Source of the DNA: Burkholderia sp. 9120
GTDB taxonomy: Bacteria > Pseudomonadota > Gammaproteobacteria > Burkholderiales > Burkholderiaceae
NCBI RefSeq assembly: GCF_000745015.1
Contig: NZ_JQNA01000002.1
Coordinates: 2,108,001 to 2,172,000 of the forward strand
Length of the DNA: 64,000 nt
Reading direction: 5' to 3'
Part shown: positions 45,175 through 53,917 of the stretch, piece by piece
How the letters are laid out: every line of letters starts with the position of its first letter
Position numbering within the stretch: the first letter of the stretch is position 1
Translations under genes and position numbers: made by a program
The notes under the pieces: generated by a model
The model's input: only the letters and a program-made list of their open reading frames with translations
Databases searched by the model: none
What the model was told of the DNA's origin: nothing

Positions 45175-46824
45175 TCAAGCCGTTGCGAACGAGCGCTTGT
45201 CAGCGGCTCCCGCAGCGGCCGAACCGCCACGCCGCACCGCAGAACCAGACCGCGACGACGCCGAGCCGCTGCCGGTCTGAAACACCGCCACCGCCGACGT
45301 CAATCGCCGCGCCTGATCCTCCAGCGAACTCGCCGCCGCAGCAGCCTGCTCGACCAGCGCGGCGTTCTGCTGGGTCACCTCGTCCATCTGCGCGACCGCG
45401 AGATTGACCTGATCGATTCCGGTGCTCTGTTCGAGCGCAGCCGATGCGATCTCACTCATGATCGAACTCACGCGGGAAATCGCGTTGACGATTTCGGTCA
45501 TCGTCGAACCCGAGCGTTCGACCAGTTGCGAGCCGGCCTGTACCCGCGCCGTCGACGCATCGATCAAGCCCTTGATCTCCTTGGCCGCCGCCGCGCTGCG
45601 CTGCGCTAGCGAGCGCACTTCGCTCGCCACCACGGCGAAACCACGGCCCTGCTCACCCGCACGCGCCGCTTCGACCGCCGCGTTCAGCGCCAGAATATTG
45701 GTCTGGAAAGCGATCCCTTCGATCACGCCGACAATGTCGGCAATCCGCCGCGAGTCGTCGACGATGCCGTGCATCGTGCCCACCACCTGCTCGGTGAGAT
45801 CGCCACCCTGCGCGGCCAGGCTCGACGCGCCCTGCGCGAGCGAGCTCGCCTGCTTCGCGTTATCCGCGGTTTGCTTGACGGTGGAAGTGAGCTGCTCGAT
45901 GCTCGCCGCCGTTTCTTCCAGCGACGCCGCCTGTTCCTCGGTGCGTTGCGACAGATCGGTGTTGCCCGAGGCGATTTCGCTCACACCGGTGTCAATCGAT
46001 TCCGTGCCCTGGCGCACCGTGTTCACGGTCGCGATCAGCGAGTCCTGCATCTTGCGCAACGCGGCCGCGAGGCGGCCCATTTCGTTGTTGCTGCTGACGT
46101 CGATCCGGCTCGTCAGATCGCCGTCGGCAATGCGCTGAAACTGCGCGATGGTGGCGTCGACCGGACTGACGATCGCGCGCACCAGCACCGCGCGGCCAAT
46201 CAACGAACCCAGCAGCGACAACACCATGCCGACCGCCACCGCGATCGAGATCGCGTAGAACAGGTCCTGCGCGTCCTGATAGCGTTGCGCGCCGTGATCG
46301 AGTTGCAGTTGTTCGAGCGTCAGCATCGACTTTTCGAACGCGCTATAGAGCGACGGCAGTTTGTGCGCCTGCAATTGCTGGAACGCGGTCTTGTCGCCCG
46401 ACTTGAGCGCGGCGAGCGCCGGCTCGACGCCTTCGCGCAGGAAGGTGTCGCGCTTGTCCATCATGTCTTTGATCAGGCGCTGTTCGTCGGCATCCGTGCT
46501 CGCGCGGCTCACATAGTGGGCAAGACGGTCGTTGGATGCTTTCTGGTACTGATCGAAACGCTTGAGCACGGCGTTCGCGCCGTCCTGGTCGTTGAGGTCG
46601 TTGAGCGACGCGTAAGTCGCCAATGCGAGACGCAGACGCAGCAGTTGTCCGGCGCTGCCTTCGAGATCGGCGACGGCGGGCGTGTCCACGGTGTACATCT
46701 GCTGCAGCGATGCGTTGCTCGAACGCAGCGACAGCAGACCGGCGGCGGCGCCGGCCAGCAACAGCACGCCGAAAAACAGGATCATCAGGGTAAGGCAGGT
46801 ACGAATCGACAGATTTTTCAGCAT
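45175..46824 (-). CDS. Methyl-accepting chemotaxis protein
   Basis: This 549-residue chemoreceptor has a first membrane helix (about 8-30) and a four-helix-type periplasmic sensor (about 31-190, with [24 protein letters not shown]). A second helix (about 190-212), a HAMP domain and a cytoplasmic signalling domain with the hairpin tip [22 protein letters not shown] complete it. The sensor resembles the Tar ligand-binding type. It ends DKRSFATA and lacks the NWETF-like CheR tether. The ATG at 46824 follows GGAG by 9 bases; the frame continues to 46917. A sigma-28-like promoter lies about 130 bases upstream. The ligand is unknown. Confidence 0.92.
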   Translation of the reverse strand: MLKNLSIRTCLTLMILFFGVLLLAGAAAGLLSLRSSNASLQQMYTVDTPAVADLEGSAGQLLRLRLALATYASLNDLNDQDGANAVLKRFDQYQKASNDRLAHYVSRASTDADEQRLIKDMMDKRDTFLREGVEPALAALKSGDKTAFQQLQAHKLPSLYSAFEKSMLTLEQLQLDHGAQRYQDAQDLFYAISIAVAVGMVLSLLGSLIGRAVLVRAIVSPVDATIAQFQRIADGDLTSRIDVSSNNEMGRLAAALRKMQDSLIATVNTVRQGTESIDTGVSEIASGNTDLSQRTEEQAASLEETAASIEQLTSTVKQTADNAKQASSLAQGASSLAAQGGDLTEQVVGTMHGIVDDSRRIADIVGVIEGIAFQTNILALNAAVEAARAGEQGRGFAVVASEVRSLAQRSAAAAKEIKGLIDASTARVQAGSQLVERSGSTMTEIVNAISRVSSIMSEIASAALEQSTGIDQVNLAVAQMDEVTQQNAALVEQAAAAASSLEDQARRLTSAVAVFQTGSGSASSRSGSAVRRGGSAAAGAADKRSFATA

Positions 46825-46954
46825 CGGGCTAGTCTCCATTGGGCTGCCTGACCGAATGTTCAGTAAATCGCCTCGGCCACGCGTGCTGCGCCCAAGCCCG
46901 TCCGGCCAGGTCCGCAACTATTTATCTAAATTTAAGCGAATGCCACACAAAGGG

Positions 46955-46981
46955 ACAACGGCCGGTTTACAAAAAACTTTA
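46955..46981 (-). promoter_or_regulatory. Sigma-28 (FliA)-like promoter of the chemoreceptor gene
   Basis: On the minus strand TAAA is followed after exactly 15 bases by GCCGTTGT, close to the flagellar-class consensus TAAA-N15-GCCGATAA. The core GCCG matches fully and the second half matches in part. It lies about 130 bases upstream of the chemoreceptor start, as expected for coordination with motility genes. Confidence 0.6.
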
Positions 46982-47121
46982 TGGTGAATAGCGCAAGCGT
47001 TTGCGATGCATCAACCTATTGGCGGCAGCGGAGCGCTATTCGCGCAAGGCGTTTGCGGGACTACCCGGCTAGCCGCCGCAGCGGAGTTGACGGACAGTGA
47101 CGAGGCGCGTGTCTTCGGAGC

Positions 47122-47928
47122 ATGACCATGTCGGAAATAAGCTCGGCTTTACTGGTCTTTCTTTTATTGCTCGGCACGACCGGTATCGGTGTGTGGGTGC
47201 GCCCGCTGCTGCCCGAGGAACATAAAGCGCACGAAACCGTGCAACTGATCCAGTTGGTGATCGGCATGCTGGTGACGTTCGCCGCGCTGGTACTCGGCTT
47301 GATGACGGCGTCCGCGAAGGCGAGCTTCGATACCACGTCGAACGATCTGCGCACCTATGCGGCCGATCTGATCGAGTTCGACACGACCCTGCGCGAATAC
47401 GGCGCCGACACCAGCCGCGCCCGGGATCTGTTGCGCCAGTACACGGCGGCGGCCATCGCGTCGACCTGGCCCGGCGAGCCGGCGCCGAGCGGCGACTATC
47501 CGAAGGACGTCGGCACGCAGGACAACTCGCAAAAACTGGAGAACGTGCGGCTCGGCGACATGCTGACCGCGGTGGGACGGGAATTGCGGCAACTGCGCGC
47601 GCACGATCCGCCGCAACAACGCACGCTTGAAGATGGTTTGTCGCAATACAGGCGGGTCGTCGACGCGCGCTGGAAAATCATCGAAGAAGCGCACAGTTCG
47701 ATTTCGCAGCCGTTTTTCACCACGCTGACATTCTGGCTCGGCGTGATTTTTCTGAGCTTCGGCCTGATCGCGCCGCGCAATGCGCTGGCGCTCGTCACGA
47801 TTTGCCTGGGAGCGGTGTCGATTGCGTCGGCGGTGTATGTGATTGTCGATCTGGATACGCCGTTCACCGGGCCGATCGTGGTGTCCAGTCAGCCGATGCG
47901 CGATGCGCTGGGGCATCTGAGTCAGTGA
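47122..47928 (+). CDS. DUF4239 (bestrophin-like) membrane protein
   Basis: This 268-residue protein has four predicted membrane segments: two near the N-terminus (about 7-24 and 40-60, VQLIQLVIGMLVTFAALVLGLM) and two near the C-terminus (about 205-245, FWLGVIFLSFGLIAPRNALALVTICLGAVSIASAVYVIV). A soluble middle follows the second helix. This matches DUF4239, a family of bestrophin-like membrane proteins of unknown transport role. An in-frame second ATG (47128) is two codons downstream. It is a monocistronic plus-strand gene convergent with the dehydrogenase gene. Confidence 0.82.
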   Translation: MTMSEISSALLVFLLLLGTTGIGVWVRPLLPEEHKAHETVQLIQLVIGMLVTFAALVLGLMTASAKASFDTTSNDLRTYAADLIEFDTTLREYGADTSRARDLLRQYTAAAIASTWPGEPAPSGDYPKDVGTQDNSQKLENVRLGDMLTAVGRELRQLRAHDPPQQRTLEDGLSQYRRVVDARWKIIEEAHSSISQPFFTTLTFWLGVIFLSFGLIAPRNALALVTICLGAVSIASAVYVIVDLDTPFTGPIVVSSQPMRDALGHLSQ

Positions 47929-47979
47929 ACGGCGCAGAGTTTGCTGGCGAAGATTTCGCGGCCGGGGAGTGGCGGAGTG

Positions 47980-48057
47980 GCGGCCTTGCGTTCTCGCCGG
48001 CTGGCTGAACGCAAGGCCGCGTTACTTCATTTGACGTAAGCGCTAGTTGCTAGCGCT
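47980..48057. terminator. Two hairpins between convergent genes
   Basis: A perfect 13-bp stem (GCGGCCTTGCGTT, 47980-47992 with 48008-48020; 15-base loop) is followed by a second palindrome, AGCGCTAG-TTG-CTAGCGCT (48039-48057). They fill the gap between the DUF4239 gene and the convergent dehydrogenase gene. Neither is followed by a clear T-run, so termination is probable but factor-independent action is uncertain. Confidence 0.55.
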
Positions 48058-48072
48058 AACTTTGACGCAGCC

Positions 48073-49146
48073 TCAGGCGGCAACCATCTTTTCACGCGCC
48101 CATGCGACCGCCGCGCGCGCTGGCGCAACGCCCGTCGCGCTGACACGGCCGGCGAGTTCAAACACGCGCGGGCCGATCTGCGCGACTTCGGCGAGTACCG
48201 ACGCTTCTTCCGCGTCGCCCAGATATTCGCGCACGCAACTGATAATGCCGCCCGCGTTCACGAGAAAGTCCGGTGCGTAGAAAATGCCGCGTTGATGCAG
48301 CACGTCGCCTTCCGCGAGCGACATCAACTGATTATTCGCGCCGCCCGCGATCACCTTGAAGCGGCAATGCGCGGCGACCTCGGCGGTGATCGAGCCGCCG
48401 AGCGCGCACGGTGCGAACACATCCGCTTCCACGCCGGCGATCTGCGCGATCTCCACCACGCGTGCGCCGAACGACTGCGCGGCGCGCGCGGTCCGGGTGG
48501 CGTCGATGTCCGACACGATCAACTGCGCGCCCGCCTGATGCAGACGCTCGCACAGATCCCAGCCCACCGAGCCGAGCCCTTGCACCGCGACCGAGACGCC
48601 GTCGAGCGACTTGCGGCCCAGTGCCGAATCGACCGCCGCCTGCAAGCCGATGAACACGCCGTACGCGGTGCGCGGCGACGGATTGCCGCCGTACACGTCG
48701 CCCGAACGCGGAATGCCGCTCACGTAGCGGGTTTCGCTTTGGACCGCGCGCATGTCGTCGGCAGTGGTGCCGACGTCTTCGGCGGTCAGGTAGATGCCGT
48801 CGAGCGATTGCACGAGACGGCCAAAGGCCTTGAACATCGCGGTGCGGTCGAGCGCGTCGGGCTTGCGCAGAATCACGGCCTTGCCGCCGCCGAACGGCAG
48901 ATCGGCCAGCGCGTTCTTGAACGCCATGCCTTGCGACAGACGCAGCGCGTCGTTATACGCCTCGTGGTCCGACGCGTACTGCCAGTAGCGGCAACCGCCG
49001 AACGCGGGGCCGCGCGCGGTGCTGTACACGGCGATCACGGCTTGCAGGCCGGTGGGGGCGTCGGTCGCGAGCACGATACGTTCGTGCGCGGGTTCGCCGT
49101 GAATGCCGAAAAGCGTGCCGGCGGCAGTGGTCGTCAGTCGGTCCAT
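48073..49146 (-). CDS. Leu/Phe/Val-type amino acid dehydrogenase
   Basis: This 357-residue protein is of the Glu/Leu/Phe/Val dehydrogenase superfamily in its shorter, Leu/Phe-type form. It has GLQAVIAVYSTARGPAFGGCR, the catalytic lysine region LSQGMAFKNALADLPFGGGKAV, and the Rossmann loop VAVQGLGSVGWDLCERL. It reversibly deaminates a branched or aromatic amino acid with NAD+. The ATG at 49146 follows AAGGAAGGACC. An Lrp/AsnC regulator is transcribed divergently; that pairing is typical of amino-acid catabolic genes, including Bkd-type control. The exact substrate cannot be read. Confidence 0.88.
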   Translation of the reverse strand: MDRLTTTAAGTLFGIHGEPAHERIVLATDAPTGLQAVIAVYSTARGPAFGGCRYWQYASDHEAYNDALRLSQGMAFKNALADLPFGGGKAVILRKPDALDRTAMFKAFGRLVQSLDGIYLTAEDVGTTADDMRAVQSETRYVSGIPRSGDVYGGNPSPRTAYGVFIGLQAAVDSALGRKSLDGVSVAVQGLGSVGWDLCERLHQAGAQLIVSDIDATRTARAAQSFGARVVEIAQIAGVEADVFAPCALGGSITAEVAAHCRFKVIAGGANNQLMSLAEGDVLHQRGIFYAPDFLVNAGGIISCVREYLGDAEEASVLAEVAQIGPRVFELAGRVSATGVAPARAAVAWAREKMVAA

Positions 49147-49307
49147 CTGGGTCCTTCCTTGTGGGCAGGTAATTTGAACGGAGCGCGCAGCGGTGGCTGC
49201 ACGCGATGCCGTATGCCGGCCGGATCGCGGCCGCATACGGAGTCAACGCGAGGCGCGGGAGAAGCGCCTCGGTCGCAAGAGTTTAGGCGGACAATTTGAG
49301 GGTTTCG

Positions 49308-49365
49308 TTTTGTTTATCTGGCGATCTGGCGGCCGTGGCAGAATGATTGCCTATTTTTTGTTTAT
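49308..49365. promoter_or_regulatory. Two AT-rich TTTTGTTTAT repeats in the Lrp-regulated gap
   Basis: The 10-base sequence TTTTGTTTAT occurs at 49308-49317 and again at 49356-49365, in an otherwise GC-rich region between the divergent Lrp and dehydrogenase genes. Lrp-family proteins often bind phased AT-rich sites. This is suggestive only. Confidence 0.35.
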
Positions 49366-49422
49366 TTCGCAGACGGTTCGTCTAGCGGCACATGCTGCAA
49401 TGCGCCAACCACCAGGATCTCC

Positions 49423-49881
49423 ATGCCACTCGACGCCATCGACCAGCGCATCCTGCGCGAACTGCGCCAGGACGGGCGCCTGTCCAACGCCAAACTCGCC
49501 GAGCGGGTCGGCCTGTCGGCGACGCCCTGCTGGAACCGCGTGCGCGCACTCGAAGAAGCGGGCGTGATCGAAGGGTATGCGGCCTTGCTGAATCAGAAGG
49601 CGCTCGGCATGCCGGATACGGTGATCATCGAAGTGACGCTCGACAAACACGACGAGCGCACGCTGGAGCGTTTCGGCGACGCGCTCATCGATCTGCCGGA
49701 AGTGGTCGAAGCGTTTCTGGTGTCCGGCGAGTACGACTATCTGATCAAGGTCGCGGTGGCGGGTACGGAAGGCTATGAGGCGTTTTTGCGGCGCAAGCTG
49801 TACCGCTTGCCGGGGTTTCAGAACAGCCGGTCCATTTTCGCGCTGCGGTGTTTGAAGCGAGGGGTGTCGGTAGAGGTTTGA
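49423..49881 (+). CDS. Lrp/AsnC family regulator
   Basis: This 152-residue regulator has an N-terminal HTH (MPLDAIDQRILRELRQDGRLSNAKLAERVGLSATPCWNRVRALEEAGVI) and a C-terminal RAM/ACT-like ligand domain (VIIEVTLDKHDERTLERFGDALIDLPEVVEAFLVSGEYDYLIKVAV). Lrp-type regulators sense amino acids. Divergent orientation from the amino acid dehydrogenase suggests it controls that gene. Two copies of TTTTGTTTAT lie in the shared gap, 48 bases apart, and could be binding sites. Confidence 0.92.
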   Translation: MPLDAIDQRILRELRQDGRLSNAKLAERVGLSATPCWNRVRALEEAGVIEGYAALLNQKALGMPDTVIIEVTLDKHDERTLERFGDALIDLPEVVEAFLVSGEYDYLIKVAVAGTEGYEAFLRRKLYRLPGFQNSRSIFALRCLKRGVSVEV

Positions 49882-49908
49882 GGCGGTCGGGTAAATCGCT
49901 GCGGGTCA

Positions 49909-49960
49909 CGGGCAGCGAGACAGAGGTGTCTTTCGATATCACCTCTTGTCCCGCTGCCCG
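49909..49960. terminator. Long hairpin between convergent Lrp and hydrolase genes
   Basis: A roughly 20-bp stem (49909-49928 with 49940-49960), with one bulge and one mismatch and an 11-base loop, occupies the 88-base gap between convergent genes. It probably terminates transcription from both sides, although the T-runs are short. Confidence 0.6.
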
Positions 49961-49969
49961 CTCGGTGCA

Positions 49970-50764
49970 TCACTGCTGGGCGTGCTTCGCTGCGTCTTCG
50001 ATCACTGCCGCGACTTCCTTGGGACGCGATTCGTAGACGGAGTGGCTCGCGCCGGCCAGCACCGTGGTGTGGCTATGCGCACGCTGGTAATAGAAACGTT
50101 CGAGGTCCGGGTTGATGATCTTGTCGTCGGCCGCGACGATGCCCCAGCTCGGCTTGGTGGTCCAGGCGGCGACGCTCATCGGCTGCGAGAAGACTTTGGC
50201 TGCCGTCAGGATCTGCGATTGCGCTTCGAACTGGGCTTGTTTCAGCGGCAGGTCGGCGGCGAAATCCTTCGGGAAGTCGGCCGGATTCAGGTACGTGTAG
50301 CCGTCGTCCGTCTTCTTGATGGCGCCCGGCTGCTTCGACGTATAGCTCGGGTATTGCTTGCCCAGATCCGATTCGTCCTCGCCGACCGCCGGCGCATGGG
50401 CGGCGACGTACACCAGCCCGGTCACCTTCGGATCGACGCCGGCCTCGGTGATGATCGAGCCGCCGTAGCTGTGCGCCACGAGAATGGTCGGGCCGTCCTG
50501 CAGGTCGATGACGCGTTTGGTCGCGGCGACGTCGTCGTCGAGCGAGGTCAGCGGTTCCTGCACCATCGTGACGTGGTAGCCGTCTTTGGTGAGAATGTCA
50601 TAGACCGGCTTCCAACCCGAGCCATCCACCCACGCGCCATGCACGAGGACGATGTTTTTGATCGGCGCGGCGGCCGGTTTGGCATCTTGCGCCATAGCGA
50701 CCGACGAAGCGAACAGGCAGGCGGACAAAGACAGAATCGAAGCGGCGAAAGGCAAAATCTTCAC
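49970..50764 (-). CDS. Secreted alpha/beta hydrolase
   Basis: This 264-residue protein has a signal peptide (KILPFAASILSLSACLFASSVAMA) followed by an alpha/beta hydrolase fold: VLVHGAWVDGSGW (oxyanion region), the nucleophile elbow VAHSYGGSIIT with a serine, and a late ASHSVYESRP containing the probable catalytic His. The acid residue is likely the Asp pair in AADDKIINP. It resembles the esterase/EstA-like AB hydrolase family found as periplasmic enzymes. The GTG start at 50764 follows GGAG with good spacing; an ATG four codons upstream (50776) is the alternative. The substrate is unknown. Confidence 0.85.
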   Translation of the reverse strand: MKILPFAASILSLSACLFASSVAMAQDAKPAAAPIKNIVLVHGAWVDGSGWKPVYDILTKDGYHVTMVQEPLTSLDDDVAATKRVIDLQDGPTILVAHSYGGSIITEAGVDPKVTGLVYVAAHAPAVGEDESDLGKQYPSYTSKQPGAIKKTDDGYTYLNPADFPKDFAADLPLKQAQFEAQSQILTAAKVFSQPMSVAAWTTKPSWGIVAADDKIINPDLERFYYQRAHSHTTVLAGASHSVYESRPKEVAAVIEDAAKHAQQ

Positions 50765-50935
50765 GGCGAACTCCATTGAAAAGAATGGGTACAAACTGGA
50801 TTTGAAAAGAAGCTGACTTGATTCGTCACCACGCGAAGTCTTGCGACGCGCTGGTCTATCAAGCCACCTTCTTCTGTGCATCGTGCTGGCGATCCTGCGC
50901 ATGACAGTGGGCGCAGGATCGGCGCACCACGCCAC

Positions 50936-51292
50936 TTAACTACCGAAGAACACGTTGCAGAAGCTGACCGGGCCGACGCAATTCGAGTGCATCGTCATCG
51001 ACGTGTGGGACATCGATCCTGAAGCCGTGCTGCCGTTTTGCGCGACACCGCCGACAGCCTGCATGGCCAGTTGCCGATCGCCTTGCGATGCGATCTTTGC
51101 TTCGGCTGCCTGAATGTCGGCCGGGTAGTCGAGATCGTTGCCGCGGTTCGGGCTGTAGCCAGCCTGTTCGACACGAACCAGATCGGCACGGACTTCCGCA
51201 CGGGTGAGCGGCGCATTCGATTGAGCGAAGCTGAGAACCGGTGCACCCAGGGTGGCGACGGCGAGAGCGATACCTACGAGCATCTTGGACAT
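50936..51292 (-). CDS. Secreted DUF4148 family protein
   Basis: This 118-residue protein has a signal peptide (MSKMLVGIALAVATLGAPVLSFA) and the DUF4148 core, LTRAEVRADLVRVEQAGYSPNRGNDLDYPADIQAAEAKIA. This family is abundant in Burkholderiales, often with many paralogues, and has no assigned function. The C-terminus carries two cysteines (NCVGPVSFCNVF), possibly a disulfide, beyond the usual core. AAAGGAA lies upstream of the ATG at 51292. It lies between ssb and a secreted hydrolase on the same strand. Confidence 0.85.
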   Translation of the reverse strand: MSKMLVGIALAVATLGAPVLSFAQSNAPLTRAEVRADLVRVEQAGYSPNRGNDLDYPADIQAAEAKIASQGDRQLAMQAVGGVAQNGSTASGSMSHTSMTMHSNCVGPVSFCNVFFGS

Positions 51293-51737
51293 GATTAAGA
51301 TTCCTTTATTAATTGAAAATAGCTTGATGGCTTCTGGCGATCGCGAGGTGGGTAGACCTCTTTTCCGCGACTTGCCTTTCGGCCTGCGCCTCACATCAAT
51401 TCGTGCGACAGACGAATAGTCGGTGTATCGACGGTTTGCCTCCAGCCACTTGCGACCGGTTGACGCCATGCGTCGCGAAATGCAGCAGGGAGGGCGCGGA
51501 ATGCGCTGGTGTTGAGCGGTGGGGAAGGCTGGGAGAGGGAGTTCGCGGTACGCGAGGCGGAGTCGCTGCGCACGGCGGTGACAAGCTGCACGGGCGTGAT
51601 CAAGTTAGATCACCGAGCCCAACGCACGGCGGCGTTGCCGACGGCACAAAAGAAAAAGGCCGGATAAGCCTCACCTAATCGATCGATTACGTAAGGCTTA
51701 TCCGGCCTGTATTCAACAGCCGGTGAGCCGGCTGCGT
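51293..51737. other. Gap between the DUF4148 gene and ssb
   Basis: These 445 bases hold no convincing gene. The part next to the DUF4148 gene must contain its promoter. The far end (51657-51708) is the ssb terminator. Plus-strand frames in between lack any recognisable motif. Confidence 0.45.
51650..51708 (-). terminator. ssb terminator with a palindromic loop
   Basis: A perfect 14-bp stem (AGGCCGGATAAGCC, 51657-51670, with 51695-51708) is followed on the minus strand by TTTTTCTTTTG. The 24-base loop itself contains the perfect palindrome TAATCGATCGATTA (51676-51689), so a cruciform-like nested structure is possible. It is 30 bases past the ssb stop codon. Confidence 0.85.
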
Positions 51738-52286
51738 TTAGAACGGAATATCGTCGTCCATCTCATCAAAACCACCACCTGCCGGCGCGCTCGGACGGCT
51801 AGCACCACCACCGCCGCCACCGCTGCCGCCACGCGAAGCGCCGCCACCCGACACAGCGCGGCCGCCACCACCGCCGCCGCCGCTGCGTTCCGACGGCTCG
51901 CCACGGCTATAACCACCGCCACCGCCTTCGTCACCGCCGCCCATTGAGCCGCCGCGGCCGCCCAGCATTTGCATCTGCTCGGCGACGATTTCCGTCGAAT
52001 AACGGTCGGTGCCGTCTTGCGCTTGCCACTTACGGGTCCGGATGCGCCCTTCCAGGTACACCGACGAGCCCTTCTTCAGATATTCGGACACGATTTCCGC
52101 GAGGCGGCCGAAGAACGACACGCGGTGCCATTCGGTCGCTTCCTTCATTTCGCCGGACGCCTTGTCCTTGTACCGATCCGTCGTTGCAAGGCGGATGTTC
52201 GCCACTGCGTCGCCGCTCGGAAGATAACGGACTTCCGGATCGGCTCCGAGATTGCCGACGAGAATGACCTTGTTCACGGATGCCAT
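51738..52286 (-). CDS. ssb: Single-stranded DNA-binding protein
   Basis: This 182-residue SSB has the OB fold ([42 protein letters not shown] through [22 protein letters not shown]) and a Gly/Ser-rich disordered linker. The acidic C-terminal tip MDDDIPF binds replication and repair partners. It works as a tetramer coating single-stranded DNA. It lies downstream of an MFS gene on the same strand, and uvrA is transcribed divergently from that MFS gene; this neighbourhood is common in the family. Confidence 0.96.
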   Translation of the reverse strand: MASVNKVILVGNLGADPEVRYLPSGDAVANIRLATTDRYKDKASGEMKEATEWHRVSFFGRLAEIVSEYLKKGSSVYLEGRIRTRKWQAQDGTDRYSTEIVAEQMQMLGGRGGSMGGGDEGGGGGYSRGEPSERSGGGGGGGRAVSGGGASRGGSGGGGGGASRPSAPAGGGFDEMDDDIPF

Positions 52287-52408
52287 GAGTTTCTCCTGTT
52301 GATTCCGTTGCGGGCGGCGCGGTACGACACGGTTCGCGTCTCATGGCCGGCAGGCCCGAGACCAGAACTGCGCCTCTGCCCGCCGCCGGGTGAGTTCTGG
52401 GTGTTCAG

Positions 52409-53596
52409 TTACGCCTTGCGCGGCGGCTGTTTCATATTGGCGGCGATTATAAGCCAGCAAAACACGAGCCCCGAGCAGGTAAAGAATACTGCGCTCGCCC
52501 CATCCACCTTGAGCAGCCAGCCGCCGACCACCCCGCCCAGCGCGAGGCCGATCGACTGCGTGGTGTTATATACGCCGGCCGCCGCGCCCTTGCGGGTGCC
52601 CGGCGCCAGTTTCGACACCAGCGAAGGCTGTGACGCCTCAAGGATATTGAAGCCGAGAAAGTACACAAAAAGGATCCCTGCCACACTCAGAATCGTATGC
52701 GGAGCGACGCCCAATAACAACTGTCCGATCAGGATAAGACCGATCGCCGACAGCAGCACGATTTTCATTTTCCCGCGCTTTTCGGCGGCGATGATCGCCG
52801 GCACCATCATCACGAACGACAGCCCCATGACGGGCAAATAAACTTTCCAGTGCGACGCGACCGGCAAGCCGCCGGCTTCGAGAATGCGCGGCACGACGAG
52901 GAACAGCGCGGTTTGCGTGGCGTGCAGCACGAGCACGCCGAAGTTCAAACGCAGCAGTTCGACGTTATGCAGCACTTCGGCGAACGGCGCGCGCACATGC
53001 ACCGGCTTCGGCGCGTCGGGCACGACCCACAACACGAGGCCGATCGCCAGAATCGAGAAGATGCCGACCAGCGTGAACAACCCGCTCATGCCCACCCACT
53101 GGAACACGATCGGCGCACCGATAATCGCCACCGCGAACGACACGCCGATACTGGCGCCGACCATCGCCATCGCCTTGGTGCGGTGCTCTTCGGACGTGAG
53201 GTCGGCGATAAACGCGATCACCGCCGACGACACCGCGCCCATCCCCTGAATCACGCGGCCGACAATGATCCACGTCATGTCGTGCGCGCCCGCCGCGACG
53301 AAGCTGCCGAGCGCGAAGATCAGCAGGCCGATCGCGATCACCGGCTTGCGACCGATCTTGTCGGAAACCCAGCCGTAAAAGATGTAGAGCATGGACTGCG
53401 TGACGCCGTACGCGCCGAGCGCGATGCCCACCAGCAGCACGTTGTCGCCGCCCGGAATGGTCTTCGCGTAGATCGAGAACACCGGCATGATCATGAACAG
53501 ACCGAGCATGCGCAGCGCGAAGATGGCGGCCAGCGACACGGTCGCGCGCAGTTCAGGCGCGCTCATGCGTGAGGATGTTGCGGACGGATTGGACAT
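52409..53596 (-). CDS. MFS transporter next to ssb/uvrA
   Basis: This 395-residue protein has about 12 membrane spans. Motif A-like YGWVSDKIGRKPVIAIG lies between helices 2 and 3, and GAVSSAVIAFIADLTSEEHRTKAMAM follows helix 4-5. This matches the 12-TM drug:proton antiporter-like MFS group. The start at 53596 (MSNPSATSSRMSAPE) is chosen because the frame further upstream has no family similarity; an ATG at MSAPELRATVS is possible. It is conserved next to uvrA and ssb in Burkholderiaceae, but its substrate is unknown. It is divergent from uvrA. Confidence 0.85.
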   Translation of the reverse strand: MSNPSATSSRMSAPELRATVSLAAIFALRMLGLFMIMPVFSIYAKTIPGGDNVLLVGIALGAYGVTQSMLYIFYGWVSDKIGRKPVIAIGLLIFALGSFVAAGAHDMTWIIVGRVIQGMGAVSSAVIAFIADLTSEEHRTKAMAMVGASIGVSFAVAIIGAPIVFQWVGMSGLFTLVGIFSILAIGLVLWVVPDAPKPVHVRAPFAEVLHNVELLRLNFGVLVLHATQTALFLVVPRILEAGGLPVASHWKVYLPVMGLSFVMMVPAIIAAEKRGKMKIVLLSAIGLILIGQLLLGVAPHTILSVAGILFVYFLGFNILEASQPSLVSKLAPGTRKGAAAGVYNTTQSIGLALGGVVGGWLLKVDGASAVFFTCSGLVFCWLIIAANMKQPPRKA

Positions 53597-53917
53597 CGGG
53601 AGCGTTCTTTGAATGAGCGGGGCGGCACACCGCCGAAGAGCGGCCACCAGCGGGCGGCTTGCCGTCGGACGGCGGGAAGCATGCGGCGCGGCGTTCGAGC
53701 CGACGGCCTTGCAGCACTCCCACTGACGCCTCGCGGTGCCTTGTACTCACGAGGAACGGCCCCAGTTAGACCTCTTCCCCGCGGCGCTGAACCGCTGCCT
53801 TACAGCTTGCCTCAGTGCTTCTTCAGCCTGTCAGGAAGCCGTAACGGCGGTCTTGAAAAGTCGTTATAGTAGCAGGTTTAGCCCCTTCCTCTTTCCGCCA
53901 GTTCATGGAATAAATCC
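53597..53917. promoter_or_regulatory. Divergent gap between MFS gene and uvrA
   Basis: These 321 bases have no recognisable gene. They must carry promoters for both divergent genes. I looked for a LexA site of the CTGT-N8-ACAG type before uvrA and did not find one. Confidence 0.4.

Noticed and set aside
51403..51678. A 91-codon plus-strand frame between the DUF4148 gene and ssb
   Set aside because: Gly/Arg-rich chance composition that runs into the ssb terminator.
53597..53917. LexA (SOS) box before uvrA
   Set aside because: I looked for CTGT-N8-ACAG; CTG and CAG occur but not with the right spacing.
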